Below are positions 50,701 to 58,090 of a stretch of 64,000 nt of DNA, in pieces. Location of the stretch: NCBI GenBank assembly GCA_905116865.2, contig CAJHNH020002484.1, forward strand, positions 42,505 to 106,504. Direction: 5' to 3'. This DNA is from Candidula unifasciata (Eukaryota; Mollusca; Gastropoda; Stylommatophora; Geomitridae). The position numbers were made by a program, and so were the translations under genes. Position 1 is the first letter of the stretch. Every line of letters begins with the position of its first letter. Under the pieces are notes generated by a model. It searched no databases. It was not told the origin of the DNA and saw nothing but the letters and a program-made list of their open reading frames with translations.

Positions 50701-52576
50701 AATGTCCTAAGTTCCTTCCCCAGCTAATAATGAGAGTACTGCTGGGGTGACCGTTTATTAACCTTCATATAATGCTTCCAGTTAAAATGGACGCTAAGCA
50801 TGGCCACCTTTTTTTTTAAAGCCGTGGCAAATGTTTTTTTGGTTTTTTTTAATTCTGCCAGATGGTGGCCGTTGCACTTTTGCTCCATTTGTAGACTGGA
50901 AGGATGTAGTTTCGTCGCCCAGCTTCTGAGTTGAGTGCATGGCATGACACTGTGAGCTGCGTTTGTTTTTCGTTGGCACAGGAGCAGAGCAACTGTGGGG
51001 TGACCTGTTTGCTATGAAACTGAAACTAGGATTACCAGATTACTTGGTGTTTGAAAAAAATATGGCCACTGAGCAGTATTTTACACATTTGCCAGAATGA
51101 ATTATGGCTTTTGAAGCCTCAAATTTAAATAAAGCACGTATTTGTCAGATTTATCCAAAGTCAAATAGAGAAAGTTGTTTCAGTTATGTATAGTCAAACT
51201 TTATTGAGGGGTAGCTCTAATATGTGCATCGTGCAAAGCGTACAACAATAACTAAATCAGCTGGTACAAAGAAATGAATATTAGTGAAAAAACAGCGATT
51301 CTCTTCAGTGTCAGTTCTTGTGCCATACTCATTATTTAGGTACATACCTACAAAATTACTGGCAAATTAAGTGTTATATAAACTTCATTTTCTGATGCTA
51401 AACCCCCTAGGAGTTAAAAGGCGGTTGTTGAGTGGCACCTTGTGCTGTGGCACTGTGGCTTACAGCCAGGCTGAGATATTTCGGCTCTCCTCTGAACTTC
51501 TACCCCCACATTATGGTGGCCTGAAATATCCGTTCAGGGCTCAGTTCTATTAAAAATATGCCGGCTTCGTATAACGAAATAAATGCTCTAACAGGGTCTC
51601 AGCGATATGTTACTTGTGGACCTGTTTCTGTGACTATGCCTCACCGCCGACCGTATCCCCCGATTTAGCAGCGGTAGAAGTCAGACTTGTCGGCATGCGC
51701 AAAATGCAATTAAACTCACTGCCAAGTGTATCTCCCGCACCGCTACGCGCGGATGGGGGGCTAAACTAGATGGCTGGGACTCACGAGCAGCAGCTACAGC
51801 ATCTCCTGCAACTTCCTCCAAACACTTTGCTCATGAGTCCCAGGCACCTAGTTTAGCCCCCCATTAGCGCCGAGCGTAGCGGCGCTAATAAATATGCTCG
51901 GCGGTGAGTTTAATTGCGTTTTGCGCATGCCGACAAGTCTGACATCTACCGCTGCTAAATCCTAAATCGGAAAACAGTATTGGTAATCTGCAAGGGAGTG
52001 CGTGGTCACCCCGCCATATTGCTTTCATCGTCTGTAATGTCTTGAAATTGTCAACGGTCGCTTTTATCATCTGCTAGTATCGTATGCAGAAACGCTTGAC
52101 ATTGTCACCGGTCGCTTTTATCGTCTGCAATGTTTCATCTCTTTAAATTGTCAAGTAATCCTAGTTTTGCAGTGATTTGTTCATTGGTAGAAAGTCCGCA
52201 TTTTTTATTGGACTGAGCCCCGAACGGATATTTCAGGCCGCCATAATGCGGGGGTAGAAGTTCGGAGGAGAGCCGATATTATTATTTCATTTTATTTGCG
52301 CATTTGATTTTGGCTCAACATATCCGATTTCAGCATCAGCCTAATTAATCGCCTTTTACGACATGCTGCTCAGACTTAAAGACCAACGGGTAAATTCTCC
52401 GGTTCCACCCCCGAAAAAGCGGTCCAGAAAATTATACACTGTCGTAATTTGAATTTACCAGGGTGTCCTTCGCCAACTGACTCGGAGGTAAACAAAAATG
52501 TATCAGCGTGACTCAAGTTTTCCCCTGGAAAATTATAATTGCAGTTTTCAGCGTGGTTCATTCTGTGTCCATCCAT
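35694..52576 (-). CDS. S-adenosylmethionine synthetase, 8 exons, 409 aa, divergent
   Basis: Makes SAM from methionine and ATP in the cytosol. Minus-strand exons are 52576-52459, 49289-49089, 46975-46848, 44002-43859, 41430-41212, 39623-39441, 38027-37894 and 35796-35694. All introns are GT-AG and the summed CDS is 1230 bp with every phase agreeing. Seen: [15 protein letters not shown] (about 31-45), RPDSKTQ (191-197), [19 protein letters not shown] (276-294), SGKD (297-300), a [18 protein letters not shown] end. Human enzymes are about 395 aa. Odd features: the gating-loop region (residues about 119-149) is about 5 residues longer than in human MAT and reads ...[10 protein letters not shown], so the usual GAGDQG motif is PAGDQG. 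GGGA(F/Y)SGKD is [14 protein letters not shown] is K-I-E-R-C, replacing the Asp equivalent to E. coli D271. The Lys, Arg and His ligands I can place are kept. It could be a diverged paralogue. MAT2B is excluded, since that family has an unrelated fold. Confidence 0.96.
36040..36330 (-). mobile_element. RTE-LINE 3' fragment in SAM synthetase intron 7
   Basis: The minus strand encodes [40 protein letters not shown] and [20 protein letters not shown] with no stop for 104 codons. It is well preserved but has lost the reverse transcriptase core. Confidence 0.85.
36650..37390. other. AT-rich intron 7 sequence
   Basis: Nothing recognisable; A-rich and T-rich tracts only. Confidence 0.4.
37400..37640 (+). 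repeat. SINE-C copy, near full length
   Basis: Head TCTGTGGCTTAGTCGATGCG, B box CCGGGTTCGATCCCAGTTGC, body TTTCGACAGCGGTATCAAGA and GGCAAACTACTGGACGTAAA, end CCTGTAAAGGATACGCAACT. It lies antisense in intron 7, 250 bp from exon 7. Confidence 0.85.
37894..38027 (-). CDS. SAM synthetase exon 7
   Basis: Acceptor TTTTCACGCAG. 44 codons from [20 protein letters not shown] to FDLRPGKIV plus two bases, then GTAAGT. Confidence 0.93.
38745..39165 (+). mobile_element. RTE-LINE 3' fragment in intron 6
   Basis: 131 codons open: [40 protein letters not shown] and [13 protein letters not shown], tail AAGAAGAAGAACAAC. It is antisense to the host gene. This lineage differs in sequence from the copies at 34545 and 36040. 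Confidence 0.8.
39441..39623 (-). CDS. SAM synthetase exon 6 (phosphate-binding loop)
   Basis: 61 codons from [20 protein letters not shown] to [16 protein letters not shown]. It carries the unusual GGGALSGKD and [14 protein letters not shown], where other family members have F or Y in the first and D-R-S-A-A in the second. Confidence 0.96.
39765..40130 (+). repeat. SINE-F copy split by a TTAA MITE
   Basis: The head GGTCTTTGTGGCAAAGCAG is separated from CCTTTTCCATCGCACTTC and the body (CGCTGGAGCTAAGCAGTTTG, ACACTGAGCCCTATGGGATA) by the 146-bp element at 39786-39931. Confidence 0.65.
39786..39931. mobile_element. piggyBac-like MITE with TTAA ends
   Basis: It starts TTAACTCTTTGAGTCCCAGC and ends GGGACTCAAAGAGTTAA, a 17-bp inverted repeat including TTAA on both sides. 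TTAA target duplication is the piggyBac hallmark. It interrupts a SINE-F copy, which fixes the boundaries. A related left end (TTAACTCTCCGAGTCCTAAG) occurs at 50231. Confidence 0.75.
41015..41205. repeat. GAT-rich degenerate trinucleotide tract
   Basis: Imperfect GATGAG/GATAAT triplets between exon 5 and about 41010. Confidence 0.8.
41212..41430 (-). CDS. SAM synthetase exon 5
   Basis: 73 codons from [20 protein letters not shown] to [13 protein letters not shown]. Donor GTGGGG. The acceptor abuts a 68-bp tandem array. Confidence 0.96.
41440..41860. repeat. 68-bp tandem repeat, about 6 copies, abutting exon 5 acceptor
   Basis: Units start GGCAATTGTGGCTTAGGGGT at 41446, 41514 and 41582 and continue at the same spacing. 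On the gene strand each unit presents ACAATTGCCTGCTGCTG, similar to the sequence preceding the true acceptor (ACAATTGCCTGTTGCATATT). Confidence 0.9.
41895..42010 (+). repeat. SINE-A 5' part
   Basis: TTCTTCTTCTTAGAGTTCAC, CATCTGTAAACTTCGGCAG and TCCACTTCTGGACTTTGGTC. Confidence 0.75.
42095..42210 (-). repeat. SINE-E fragment, minus strand
   Basis: TTTGGTCAACATCACAAAAA, CTACCCATTTAAGGCTGGGT and GGAGCCAAGGCC. Confidence 0.6.
42175..42910 (+). mobile_element. RH-LINE fragment: RNase H domain and C-terminus
   Basis: The order is [85 protein letters not shown] and [19 protein letters not shown], then a decayed end. SDSMN and GNERADQLA are RNase H landmarks. It has one stop near 42316 and another after HLRG. 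Antisense in intron 4 of the SAM synthetase gene. Confidence 0.85.
43135..43435 (+). repeat. SINE-E copy, full length
   Basis: Head TCTGGTGTAGCAGCTAGATG and B box GTAGGTTCAGGTTCTGATG. Body ACCAGGTCTACCCAGCCTTG, GTGCCAGGTGGAGTCCTGGG and CACCCACCAAGTACCGACTG. Tail GCGTGGAAAATGGTCCC. Confidence 0.85.
43455..43725 (-). mobile_element. RH-LINE 3' end fragment
   Basis: The minus strand gives LRGKARP (frames shift), then a [16 protein letters not shown] end with changes, and upstream pieces [15 protein letters not shown]. Degenerate. Confidence 0.6.
43738..43850 (+). repeat. SINE-A 3' part
   Basis: ATCAGATTTCAGCAACCACT, TGCCTTTTACAACATGCTTA and GACCCAGAACCCAACC. It lies immediately downstream of exon 4 on the gene strand. 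Confidence 0.6.
43859..44002 (-). CDS. SAM synthetase exon 4
   Basis: TTTTATTACAG is followed by [20 protein letters not shown] and ends ARPDSKTQ. The donor is GTTCGA, weak in appearance but required by phase and homology. The upstream intron edge is an AT-rich tandem repeat. Confidence 0.93.
44005..44212. repeat. AT-rich tandem repeat with period about 30 bp
   Basis: Repeats of TAATAAAACATATCAAA with (A/C)(C/A)ATCAGAT or GCCAAATCCCT between. Two copies near 44113-44175 are identical. Next to the exon 4 acceptor. Confidence 0.8.
44246..44349 (-). pseudogene. Diverged duplicate of the gating-loop exon (possible alternative exon 3b)
   Basis: On the minus strand GCCCAG at 44355-44350 is followed by 104 open bases ending at a GTTATG donor. 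The last 19 codons, [19 protein letters not shown], match exon 3 ([19 protein letters not shown]), and about 25 bp of downstream intron also match. It takes over the split Gly codon and exits in phase 0, exactly as exon 3 does, so substitution would keep frame. The first half has lost similarity (an in-frame TAA sits where DYK would be, upstream of the new acceptor). Either a dead tandem duplicate or a young mutually exclusive exon. Confidence 0.6.
44400..44775 (+). repeat. SINE-D copy
   Basis: Head GGGGGCTGCGGGGTCTCAAG, body TTTTCACGTGAACTTGGACT, ACACCCGTGTGCATTGCTGC, AACAGCGCTGCCCAGGC and TTCAGGATCCTCGCTGGTG. Confidence 0.8.
44990..45210 (+). repeat. SINE-C copy
   Basis: B box GTGGGTTTGATCCCTGCTGC, body GGTTTCGACAGTGGTACCGA, GCAATGGCAAATTACCTAAC and end CATCCTGTAAAGGATACGCA. 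Confidence 0.8.
45210..46384. other. SAM synthetase intron 3, unassigned portion
   Basis: Plus- and minus-strand reading shows no exon or repeat family I can name. Confidence 0.4.
46385..46795 (+). repeat. SINE-E copy split by a nested SINE-A
   Basis: SINE-E body (GACCTTGGCTCCTAGGTCGA to CACCCACCAAG at 46480) resumes at TTAAGGCGTGGCAAGGGTCC (46750). The inserted SINE-A at 46482-46746 has all landmarks. This shows SINE-A was active after SINE-E inserted. Confidence 0.8.
46482..46746 (+). repeat. SINE-A copy nested in SINE-E
   Basis: TTGTTGTTGTTGTTTGCATT start, TAAACTCCAGTGGAAAGACC, ATCTGTTTTACAGATCTGAC, AGTCGACTCTTACGACAAGC and a GGGGCC end. Confidence 0.85.
46848..46975 (-). CDS. SAM synthetase exon 3 (gating-loop exon)
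   Basis: The acceptor GCATTTGCAG is followed by (G)[15 protein letters not shown]; the end reads [10 protein letters not shown] at GTTATA. The N-terminal part is conserved. The loop part ([17 protein letters not shown]) does not resemble the human or bacterial loop. A frame-compatible relative lies at 44246-44349. Confidence 0.93.
47050..47180 (+). mobile_element. RH-LINE fragment (end of RNase H)
   Basis: Encodes [20 protein letters not shown] and [12 protein letters not shown]. It is preceded by a poly-C run and followed directly by a SINE-E head. Confidence 0.7.
47185..47440 (+). repeat. SINE-E copy
   Basis: GGGGCAGCGGTGGTGTAGCG head, GGTCATGGGTTCAGTTCCTG B box, TTCCAGGTCAACCCAGCCTC and CTACCAAGTGCCGATTGGTC. 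Confidence 0.85.
47505..47720 (-). mobile_element. RTE-LINE 3' fragment
   Basis: The minus strand encodes [40 protein letters not shown] and [19 protein letters not shown], a decayed version of the terminal block. Confidence 0.65.
48005..48275 (-). repeat. SINE-A copy, full length, minus strand
   Basis: CCCGGGCCCCATTGTAGGG, AAGCATGTTGTAAGAGTCGA, GGAGTATATCTGCCTGAGAG, AGTCCAGAAGTGGATGAACA and AGTTTACAGCTGGTGAACAC. Confidence 0.85.
48482..48977. mobile_element. piggyBac-like MITE with TTAA ends, about 496 bp
   Basis: The left end TTAACTCTTTAACCATGAAA and the right end TTCATGGGGTGAAAGGGTTAA are imperfect inverted repeats bounded by TTAA. It lies in SAM synthetase intron 2. Part of the interior (AAATCTAGTCAATTCCGGTT) resembles sequence at 36546. 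Confidence 0.55.
49089..49289 (-). CDS. SAM synthetase exon 2
   Basis: The acceptor TTGTTTTCAG is followed by (D)[19 protein letters not shown] and closes with NIGYDASVK(G) at GTATGT. An array of 15-bp repeats lies just beyond the acceptor at 49325-49403. Confidence 0.95.
49325..49403. repeat. 15-bp tandem repeat, about 5 copies
   Basis: GTGAGAAATGGACAG units, 35 bp beyond the acceptor of exon 2. On the gene strand they read CTGTCCATTTCTCAC, pyrimidine-rich with branch-point-like CTCAC. Confidence 0.9.
49480..49625 (-). mobile_element. RH-LINE terminal fragment
   Basis: The minus strand ends [20 protein letters not shown], matching [14 protein letters not shown] in the better copies. Confidence 0.7.
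49650..49895 (+). repeat. Tandem duplication (about 123 bp) of a SINE-A start
   Basis: CTGTACACTCTGACAGAAG occurs at about 49673 and 49796. Both are followed by TTTTTGTTGTTTGTCCACTT and CATGAAGTCTGTCAATAAC. Confidence 0.85.
49985..50110 (-). repeat. SINE-C 3' part, minus strand
   Basis: AGTTGCGTATCCTTTACAAG, GACGTTGCAGAACCAACCCC and AATTTACGTCCAGTAGTTTG. Confidence 0.75.
50430..50570 (+). mobile_element. RH-LINE terminal fragment
   Basis: Plus-strand frame encodes [20 protein letters not shown] and [20 protein letters not shown], very close to YNQLLIGTISRSTMDWLLHQ in the element at 54290-55870. Confidence 0.8.
50895..51045. repeat. Unclassified repeat, copy 2 (uninterrupted)
   Basis: Matches 27479-27535 and 27848-27915 with a direct join at CTGTGAGCTGCGTTTGTTTT. 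Confidence 0.65.
51481..52276. mobile_element. 796-bp foldback element (MITE-like) in SAM synthetase intron 1
   Basis: It starts TCGGCTCTCCTCTGAACTTC and ends with the complement, GAAGTTCGGAGGAGAGCCGA-type sequence. TATT flanks both sides (51477-51480 and 52277-52280). The outer arms pair over about 85 bp, and inner arms of about 130 bp pair around a centre near 51810 (GTCAGACTTGTCGGCATGCG with its complement at about 51930). The middle segments differ in length (about 115 versus 215 bp). No transposase ORF. Superfamily not identified. Confidence 0.8.
52310..52385 (+). repeat. SINE-A 3' fragment
   Basis: GGCTCAACATATCCGATTTC, TAATTAATCGCCTTTTACGA and CATGCTGCTC. Confidence 0.5.
52459..52576 (-). 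CDS. SAM synthetase exon 1
   Basis: ATG at 52576-52574. It encodes 39 residues with a variable N-terminus, then [16 protein letters not shown], and splits the Asp codon of the GEGHPDK signature at GTAAAT. A second Met at residue 6 could also start the protein. Confidence 0.93.
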
Positions 52577-52834
52577 GAAGAAGGATAAATCTGTAAGTTG
52601 CTCCCGTTTGTCTCTAGAACTTCAACTGTTTAGTCTTCAATTTCAATCTTGTCGCTGGATATTCGTCTGCCTCGAAGTCTTTTAACAACCAAAACAGAAA
52701 GAGCATTACGTCCCTTGATGCCAGGGAGGAACCATTATTTGAAATAATTCATCAGCAAAATGGTCAACATAATCACAACAACCACCCACGGCCATCTTTA
52801 GATATAAATAGCCTGAAGATGGGCGTGAACCACC

Positions 52835-52965
52835 TCACCGTGTGGATTCAGTGGGTCCCATTGTGGGGGTAAAAAAGAATAGACCCATTACCTCCCCAAC
52901 AAACATCCCGTATGAGTCGACTAAATTGTGGCTTCCTTCAAAGTCGAAATGCATCTGACTTAAAA
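52835..52965 (-). repeat. SINE-A 3' half, minus strand
   Basis: CACCGTGTGGATTCAGTGGG, AGAATAGACCCATTACCTCC and AAAGTCGAAATGCATCTGAC. Confidence 0.7.
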
Positions 52966-53059
52966 ATATTGTTCATTGTAAAGATCATTTTCATCGCACA
53001 TAAGACATGACCATAAAATGCTCCGATCTATTTCAAGTGTTTTAAGGCTAACAACTCCC

Positions 53060-53520
53060 ATTCTACTCTTTTTGATGTAAGACATGTGGCTCCTGCATGG
53101 TTCCAATCGGCACAACCAGGTTATACAGTCTTGTCAATGAAAAGCCATTTTCCACGAAACTGAAAACCTCACAGCGTATGGCATTGACGATGTCTCTCCT
53201 GTCATTAGATGACCTATTCTTTATAGTCGCACTGCCAGCCAGAGAGTCTGCTCTCTCATATTTCACACTAGTATCCCCTGGGACAAAAAGTAAGTAGATT
53301 TTGCGAAACGCCGAGTGATGTATCAGAGAAGCCACTGTTTCCCTGTGTATCCTGCCTTGATCTTCTGTAGCATGCTCATTTGAGTCGAGGAGCAACATGC
53401 ATTGATGAACTGAGAGGCAAAAAACCAAGACAAAGTTACAGTCGAAAGGATCGACTTCATTGGACTGGGTTTTTATCTCACATGGCTTAACGAATGTTGA
53501 CAGAAGACACACGGTTAGAT
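53060..53520 (-). mobile_element. RH-LINE fragment, second lineage
   Basis: 149 open codons on the minus strand: QGRIHRETVASLIHHSAFRK, LLFVPGDTSVKYERADSLAG and SNDRRDIVNAIRCEVFSFVE. The RNase H end motif is changed from GNERAD to KYERAD. Confidence 0.75.
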
Positions 53521-53689
53521 GAAATAAGATGTGTAAGAATGTGCGAATTTGGCAAGGACGGACGTATGAGAGGAATAGAATAACATGTCTATAAACAGTG
53601 TGCTACGGGAACAGTTATCTTCTACATCTTGATTAACACATTTGCTGCGGGAGACGCAACATTTATGGGTATTCGATTTTTAAATCAGT

Positions 53690-53845
53690 TGTTAAAGCAA
53701 GACGGACACATAACCAGTTTGTGACTATGATTTCCTTGGGACTCTCCCATATACCGATTGTGGAACTCTGCACTGTCTGACTGAGCACGCATGGGAATGC
53801 CCTGAGAGCTGTGATGTCAACGCAATATCAGAACGTAGGGAATAT
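53690..53845 (+). mobile_element. RH-LINE terminal fragment
   Basis: Decayed IGTLHCLTEHAWECPESCDV-type terminus spread over two frames (CTGAGCACGCATGGGAATGC then CCTGAGAGCTGTGATGTCAA). Confidence 0.6.
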
Positions 53846-54289
53846 CGATTACTCTTTTGTAACCGAATACAACTTGAAGAGAAATATCGATATAAGGGTT
53901 GAGGAAATGACCCCATGACCTCCGAGGGAACATGCAGACGGACACACGGTTTGTTGAAACTGGACGCGACAATTTTACATTTGACATCATTTGTGTTGTT
54001 GCAACCGGTCTTGAGTTGGTGTAAATCTGTTGATTGATGTATATTTAGATCGCTTGAGATATATGTGGAGGTATTACACTCATGATTTTTATATTGCTTT
54101 TTATTTACGTAATAGAACAGTTTGCGGTTTGCAATAATTTAATTTTATTGTTGTTTAATAGGCGGTATACTGGCTTTTGGTGAAGAGCTCTTTAATATCA
54201 TCAGTACATTTCTCCTAGGTCGGCCTCTTATTTCTCATATCGCCTGCATTGGTAGTTGTCCTTCCTGCATTCCTACAACATGACCAAAT

Positions 54290-55870
54290 TATTTGATCTT
54301 CTGCTTCTATGTTATGTTATTGCAATCGACGTCACTGCACATTGGGCATTTCCATGCATGCTCCGTCCACTGATGCAGCAGCCAATCCATGGTACTTCTA
54401 CTAATTGTTCCTATGAGAAGCTGGTTATACTGTTTCCTATCTCGACCTCGAAGACGGCATAGGTGTGCTTCACCATGCTTTACTCCCATGTCACACAATC
54501 ATGTTAGTGTCAGGGATTCCTCATCCACTAGCTCAGTCCATACACGGTTGATGATATCTTTTCTTCCCATGCTTCTTTCACATGCATTGGTGCATTGCTT
54601 GCCAGTTGGTCCACTCGCTCATTACCCTTTACGCCCGCATGACCAATTGTGTAGATCCAAGCGAGGGAGGTTAATTGCAATTTTCGAATACTTTCTGTCC
54701 ATTCAGAGCTCATACCACCTGTTGCTATCTTCTGAAGCATGTTCATGGAGTCTGATAAAATTACTGCAAATGTGGCGGTTTGCTCGGATACCCATGCTAG
54801 TGCTCTAGAAGCATCTGCTATCTCCATGGTCATGCTTGACGTGGTTGTCTGGTAAGCGCTGCTGTCCTCTTGTATTGTTTCCCCCATTCTTTGCACTGTT
54901 TGTTTTCCCCATTCTTTGCGCTGTGTATCCCTATGCTGACCTTGATCCACCCTTCACAGATCCCTCTGTGTAAATATCTTCTGGGTCTGAATGCTGATCT
55001 ATCAGTTCCCTTACTTCTATGTCTACAGCTGCAGAAATCTTATTCCTGCAGTACCTTCCGAGTGTGATGACAACCTTAGAAGTGCCATGCACGTCTACTG
55101 GTGTATTTGTCCATTCTTTTCCATGACTGATCTCGTCTAGGTCACATACCTGCTGGATTAAGTCTTCAGCCTTGCCTATCCAGGAGCGGGCTCTTTTGAG
55201 ACGCGTTTTTTTTGGGTTGTGTATAGCTTTGTGCAGTGGGTGGTTAAAGTCTGCCGATACCCTCATGTATGCCTTGACCTGTGCAACTTTGTTTCTGCTA
55301 GTCGTGATCAGCAAACCAAAAACATAATGCATGGCCTTGCAGGAGGTGTCTTTTGTGCAGCCGAGTATGAGTCCGATGGCCTCATTTTGTACTCTGTCCA
55401 GTCTTTCGGGAAGTGAGGAGGCCAATACCATAGTCAATGACACTTAATACAAGCCCTTAATAGAGAAGGAAAAGTAGGCGTTCAATATCAGCTGCTACTA
55501 GCACCTTGAGTGCTGTGCAGACCTTTCCTGGCTCTAAGTATGACGTTGTCTGCGTGGCATTTGCATGGCAATCATCTGTCAAATGTCATGCCCAGGTATT
55601 TCATTGTGTCCATTCTCTTGATGTCCACACTACACATGCTTACGACTGGCATTGGTGTACTGATGGTGTGGGTATTCAGAGAGAACCATGTTAAGGATTC
55701 CTTGGATGGGTTCACTTATGCTCTTGATTCTTGGCACCACTCACTGAGTCTGTCTAGTTCGTGTTGTGGCATGGTTGTAATTTGGTGCCTATTTTTACCT
55801 CGACGTTACACAAGGATATCATCTGTAAACCAGAATTTTGTGCATTGTGATTGTGTTGATCACCTATGTA
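54290..55870 (-). mobile_element. RH-LINE: end of reverse transcriptase, linker, RNase H and Cys terminus
   Basis: The longest copy of the family here. On the minus strand from about 55850: FWFTDDILV (the F/Y-x-DD motif), then HELDRLSEWCQESRA-like pieces, MKYLGMTFD-like pieces, and LPERLDRVQNEAIGLILGCT KDTSCKAMHYVFGLL in one open frame. RNase H follows ([37 protein letters not shown]), ending YNQLLIGTISRSTMDWLLHQ and WTEHAWKCPMCSDVDC. An RT plus RNase H architecture fits the I or Jockey-like groups. Several frameshifts make it inactive. Its 5' side is cut off by the RTE element. Confidence 0.85.
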
Positions 55871-58090
55871 TTTACGTACTAACAAGTTTAGATCATTCCT
55901 TTACGATGTCAGGGCTTTCAGAGGTGCCAATTTATTTACTGACCATTTTCTGGTGCTAAGTAAAATCAAGTTGAAACTTAAAAGATATATAACATCTTAT
56001 AATCGTAGAAACCAGTATAGTTTAGGTTATCTCAGGGATAAAGAAGTTAAGAAACAATTTTCAGTTACAGTCTCTAATAAGTGCCAGGTTTTGCAGCAGT
56101 TAGCTGAAGATGTCAGCCCTGAAGTCTGCTGGGATCAGATCAAAGGAATCTGGAATTAATCTTGTGTAGAAGTTCTTGGCAAGAAAGAACAGAAACATAA
56201 AGTGTGGATAACACCAGAAACCATTAAATTGACTGAAAAAAGAAAAAGGTAAAAAAAAAGACAGACTTAAACAATAGCAAAACTAAAGCTGATAAAGCTA
56301 GAGCTCAGGATAAATACACAAAAGCCAATAAGAAAGTTAGGAGGTGTATAAGGGCAGATGAAGTGAAATATTTAAATGATCTAGCACAAGAAGCGGAGAC
56401 AGCAGCAGTAAAAGGAAACCTAAGAGAACTTTACAGTAACACAAGAAAATTAGTAGGTAAATATAGTCAGCCAACTGGATCAATCAAAAATTGTCAAGGA
56501 AAGGTACTTACTAACACTAAAGATCAAATGGACAGATCGGTTGAATATTTTTAAATGCTTCTAAATAGACAGGCCCAGAGGTTCCCCCAGATATCCAGCC
56601 TTTAGAAATGGAACTGGATATCAACCGTGAGATACCATCTAAGGAGGAAATTATAACAGCTATCAATCTTCTCAAGTCAGGTAAGGTGGCAGGTCCAGAT
56701 GGTATCCCAGCAGAAGCCATAAGGGCCAGCATAAACACATCAACAGAATTGCTACATAGATTATTCAGTAAAGTCTGGGAGACCGAAGAAATACCATCAG
56801 ACTTGAGAGAAGGATATCTTGTAAAACTGCCCAAAAAAAGGTAATCAGGAGTGTGAATATTATAGAGGAATTATGTTTCTGTCAGTTCTTAGAAAAATAT
56901 TAAGTAGAATTATTTTGGAAAGATTAAATGATGCTATTGATAAAAAGCTAAGAGATGAACAGGCAGGTTTTCGGCCAAACAGATCCTGTACTGACCAGAT
57001 AGCCACATTACGAATGATAATAGTGCAAAGTATTGAACTGAACTCACCACTATACATTGTCAGCAGAAAATTATTAACTTAGTAAAGGCAACATGTAAAG
57101 ACATGAAATGTCGAGTTCTTCATGAGGGAAAGCTAACAGATGCATTTGAAATAAAAACAGATGTGCGACAGGGATGTCTTTTGTCGCCTCTCTTATTTTT
57201 ACTGGCTATAGACTGGACTATGAAAACAGTAACTGCTAACACCAAGAATGGAATTCAGTGGACCCCTACAAAACAGCTTTATGATCTGGACTTCGCTGAT
57301 GATATTTCTCTTCTGTCCCATTCACAGAATCAGATGCAAGATAAATTAAATATACTTAATGCGAGATCACAGCAGCTAGGTCTGAAAATCCATATAGGAA
57401 AGACAAAGATAATGAGAATAAATCAGGCAAATAGTAATGTGGTTTCTTTAAATGGCACCCCACTCCAAGACGTGGAGTCGTACACCTATTTGGGCAGTAA
57501 TGTAGATAAAGATGGAGGAACTGATGGAGATATTAAAATAAGAATACAAAAGGCAAGAGGAGCTTTCATAGCACTAGGGAATTTGTGGAGATCAAAAGAA
57601 ATGAAAAGAAATACTAAACTTGACATTTTTAATTCTAATGTCAAATCTGTACTTTTGTATGGGATGGAAACATGGAGAACAACTAAGGCAATTAATAATA
57701 AATTGCAGACATTCATTAACTGGTGCCTGCGCAGAATAGAAGGAATTAAATGGTATGATAGAATAACTAATGTAGAGCTTTGGGAGAGAACTAAGCAAGC
57801 TCCAGTAGACCAAGAGGTAAGGAAAAGATGCTGGCGTTGGATAGGACACACATTGAGAAAACTGGAGAACAGCACAACTAGAATGTCTTTGCATTAGAAC
57901 CCACAGGGGCAAAGGAATAAAGAAAGGTAAAAACACATGGAGAAGAGAGCTGGAGAATGAAGTTAGAAAAGATGGGGAGGACATGGGGAGAGCTCCTTGT
58001 AATAGCGAAGGATAGAACAACTTGACTTGAATTGATTGAGGACCTATGCTCCATTGAGGGATAGAAAGGCAGAAGAAGAAGACTGTGTTG
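55870..58090 (+). mobile_element. RTE-clade non-LTR retrotransposon, 5' truncated
   Basis: Order: endonuclease C-terminus (DVRAFRGANLFTDHFLVLSK, about 55899), linker, then fingers (SGKVAGPDGIPAEAI at 56678), DEQAGFRPNRSCTDQI (56956), [20 protein letters not shown] (57163), [10 protein letters not shown] (57288, catalytic FADD), [20 protein letters not shown] (57481) and [20 protein letters not shown], up to an AGAAGAAGAAGA tail at about 58072-58083. Stops or frameshifts near 56160, 56240-56360, 56553, 56842 and 57080 break it, but 57103-57897 is a 264-codon open stretch. The best match from memory is the SR2-like RTE group. Confidence 0.88.
57103..57897 (+). pseudogene. RTE reverse transcriptase, intact C-terminal segment
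   Basis: 264 codons including the palm motif FADD, the YLG block, thumb and the [10 protein letters not shown] terminal block. It is the best preserved element coding region of the window. The upstream catalytic segments lie in other frames, so the copy cannot make a full enzyme. Confidence 0.85.
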
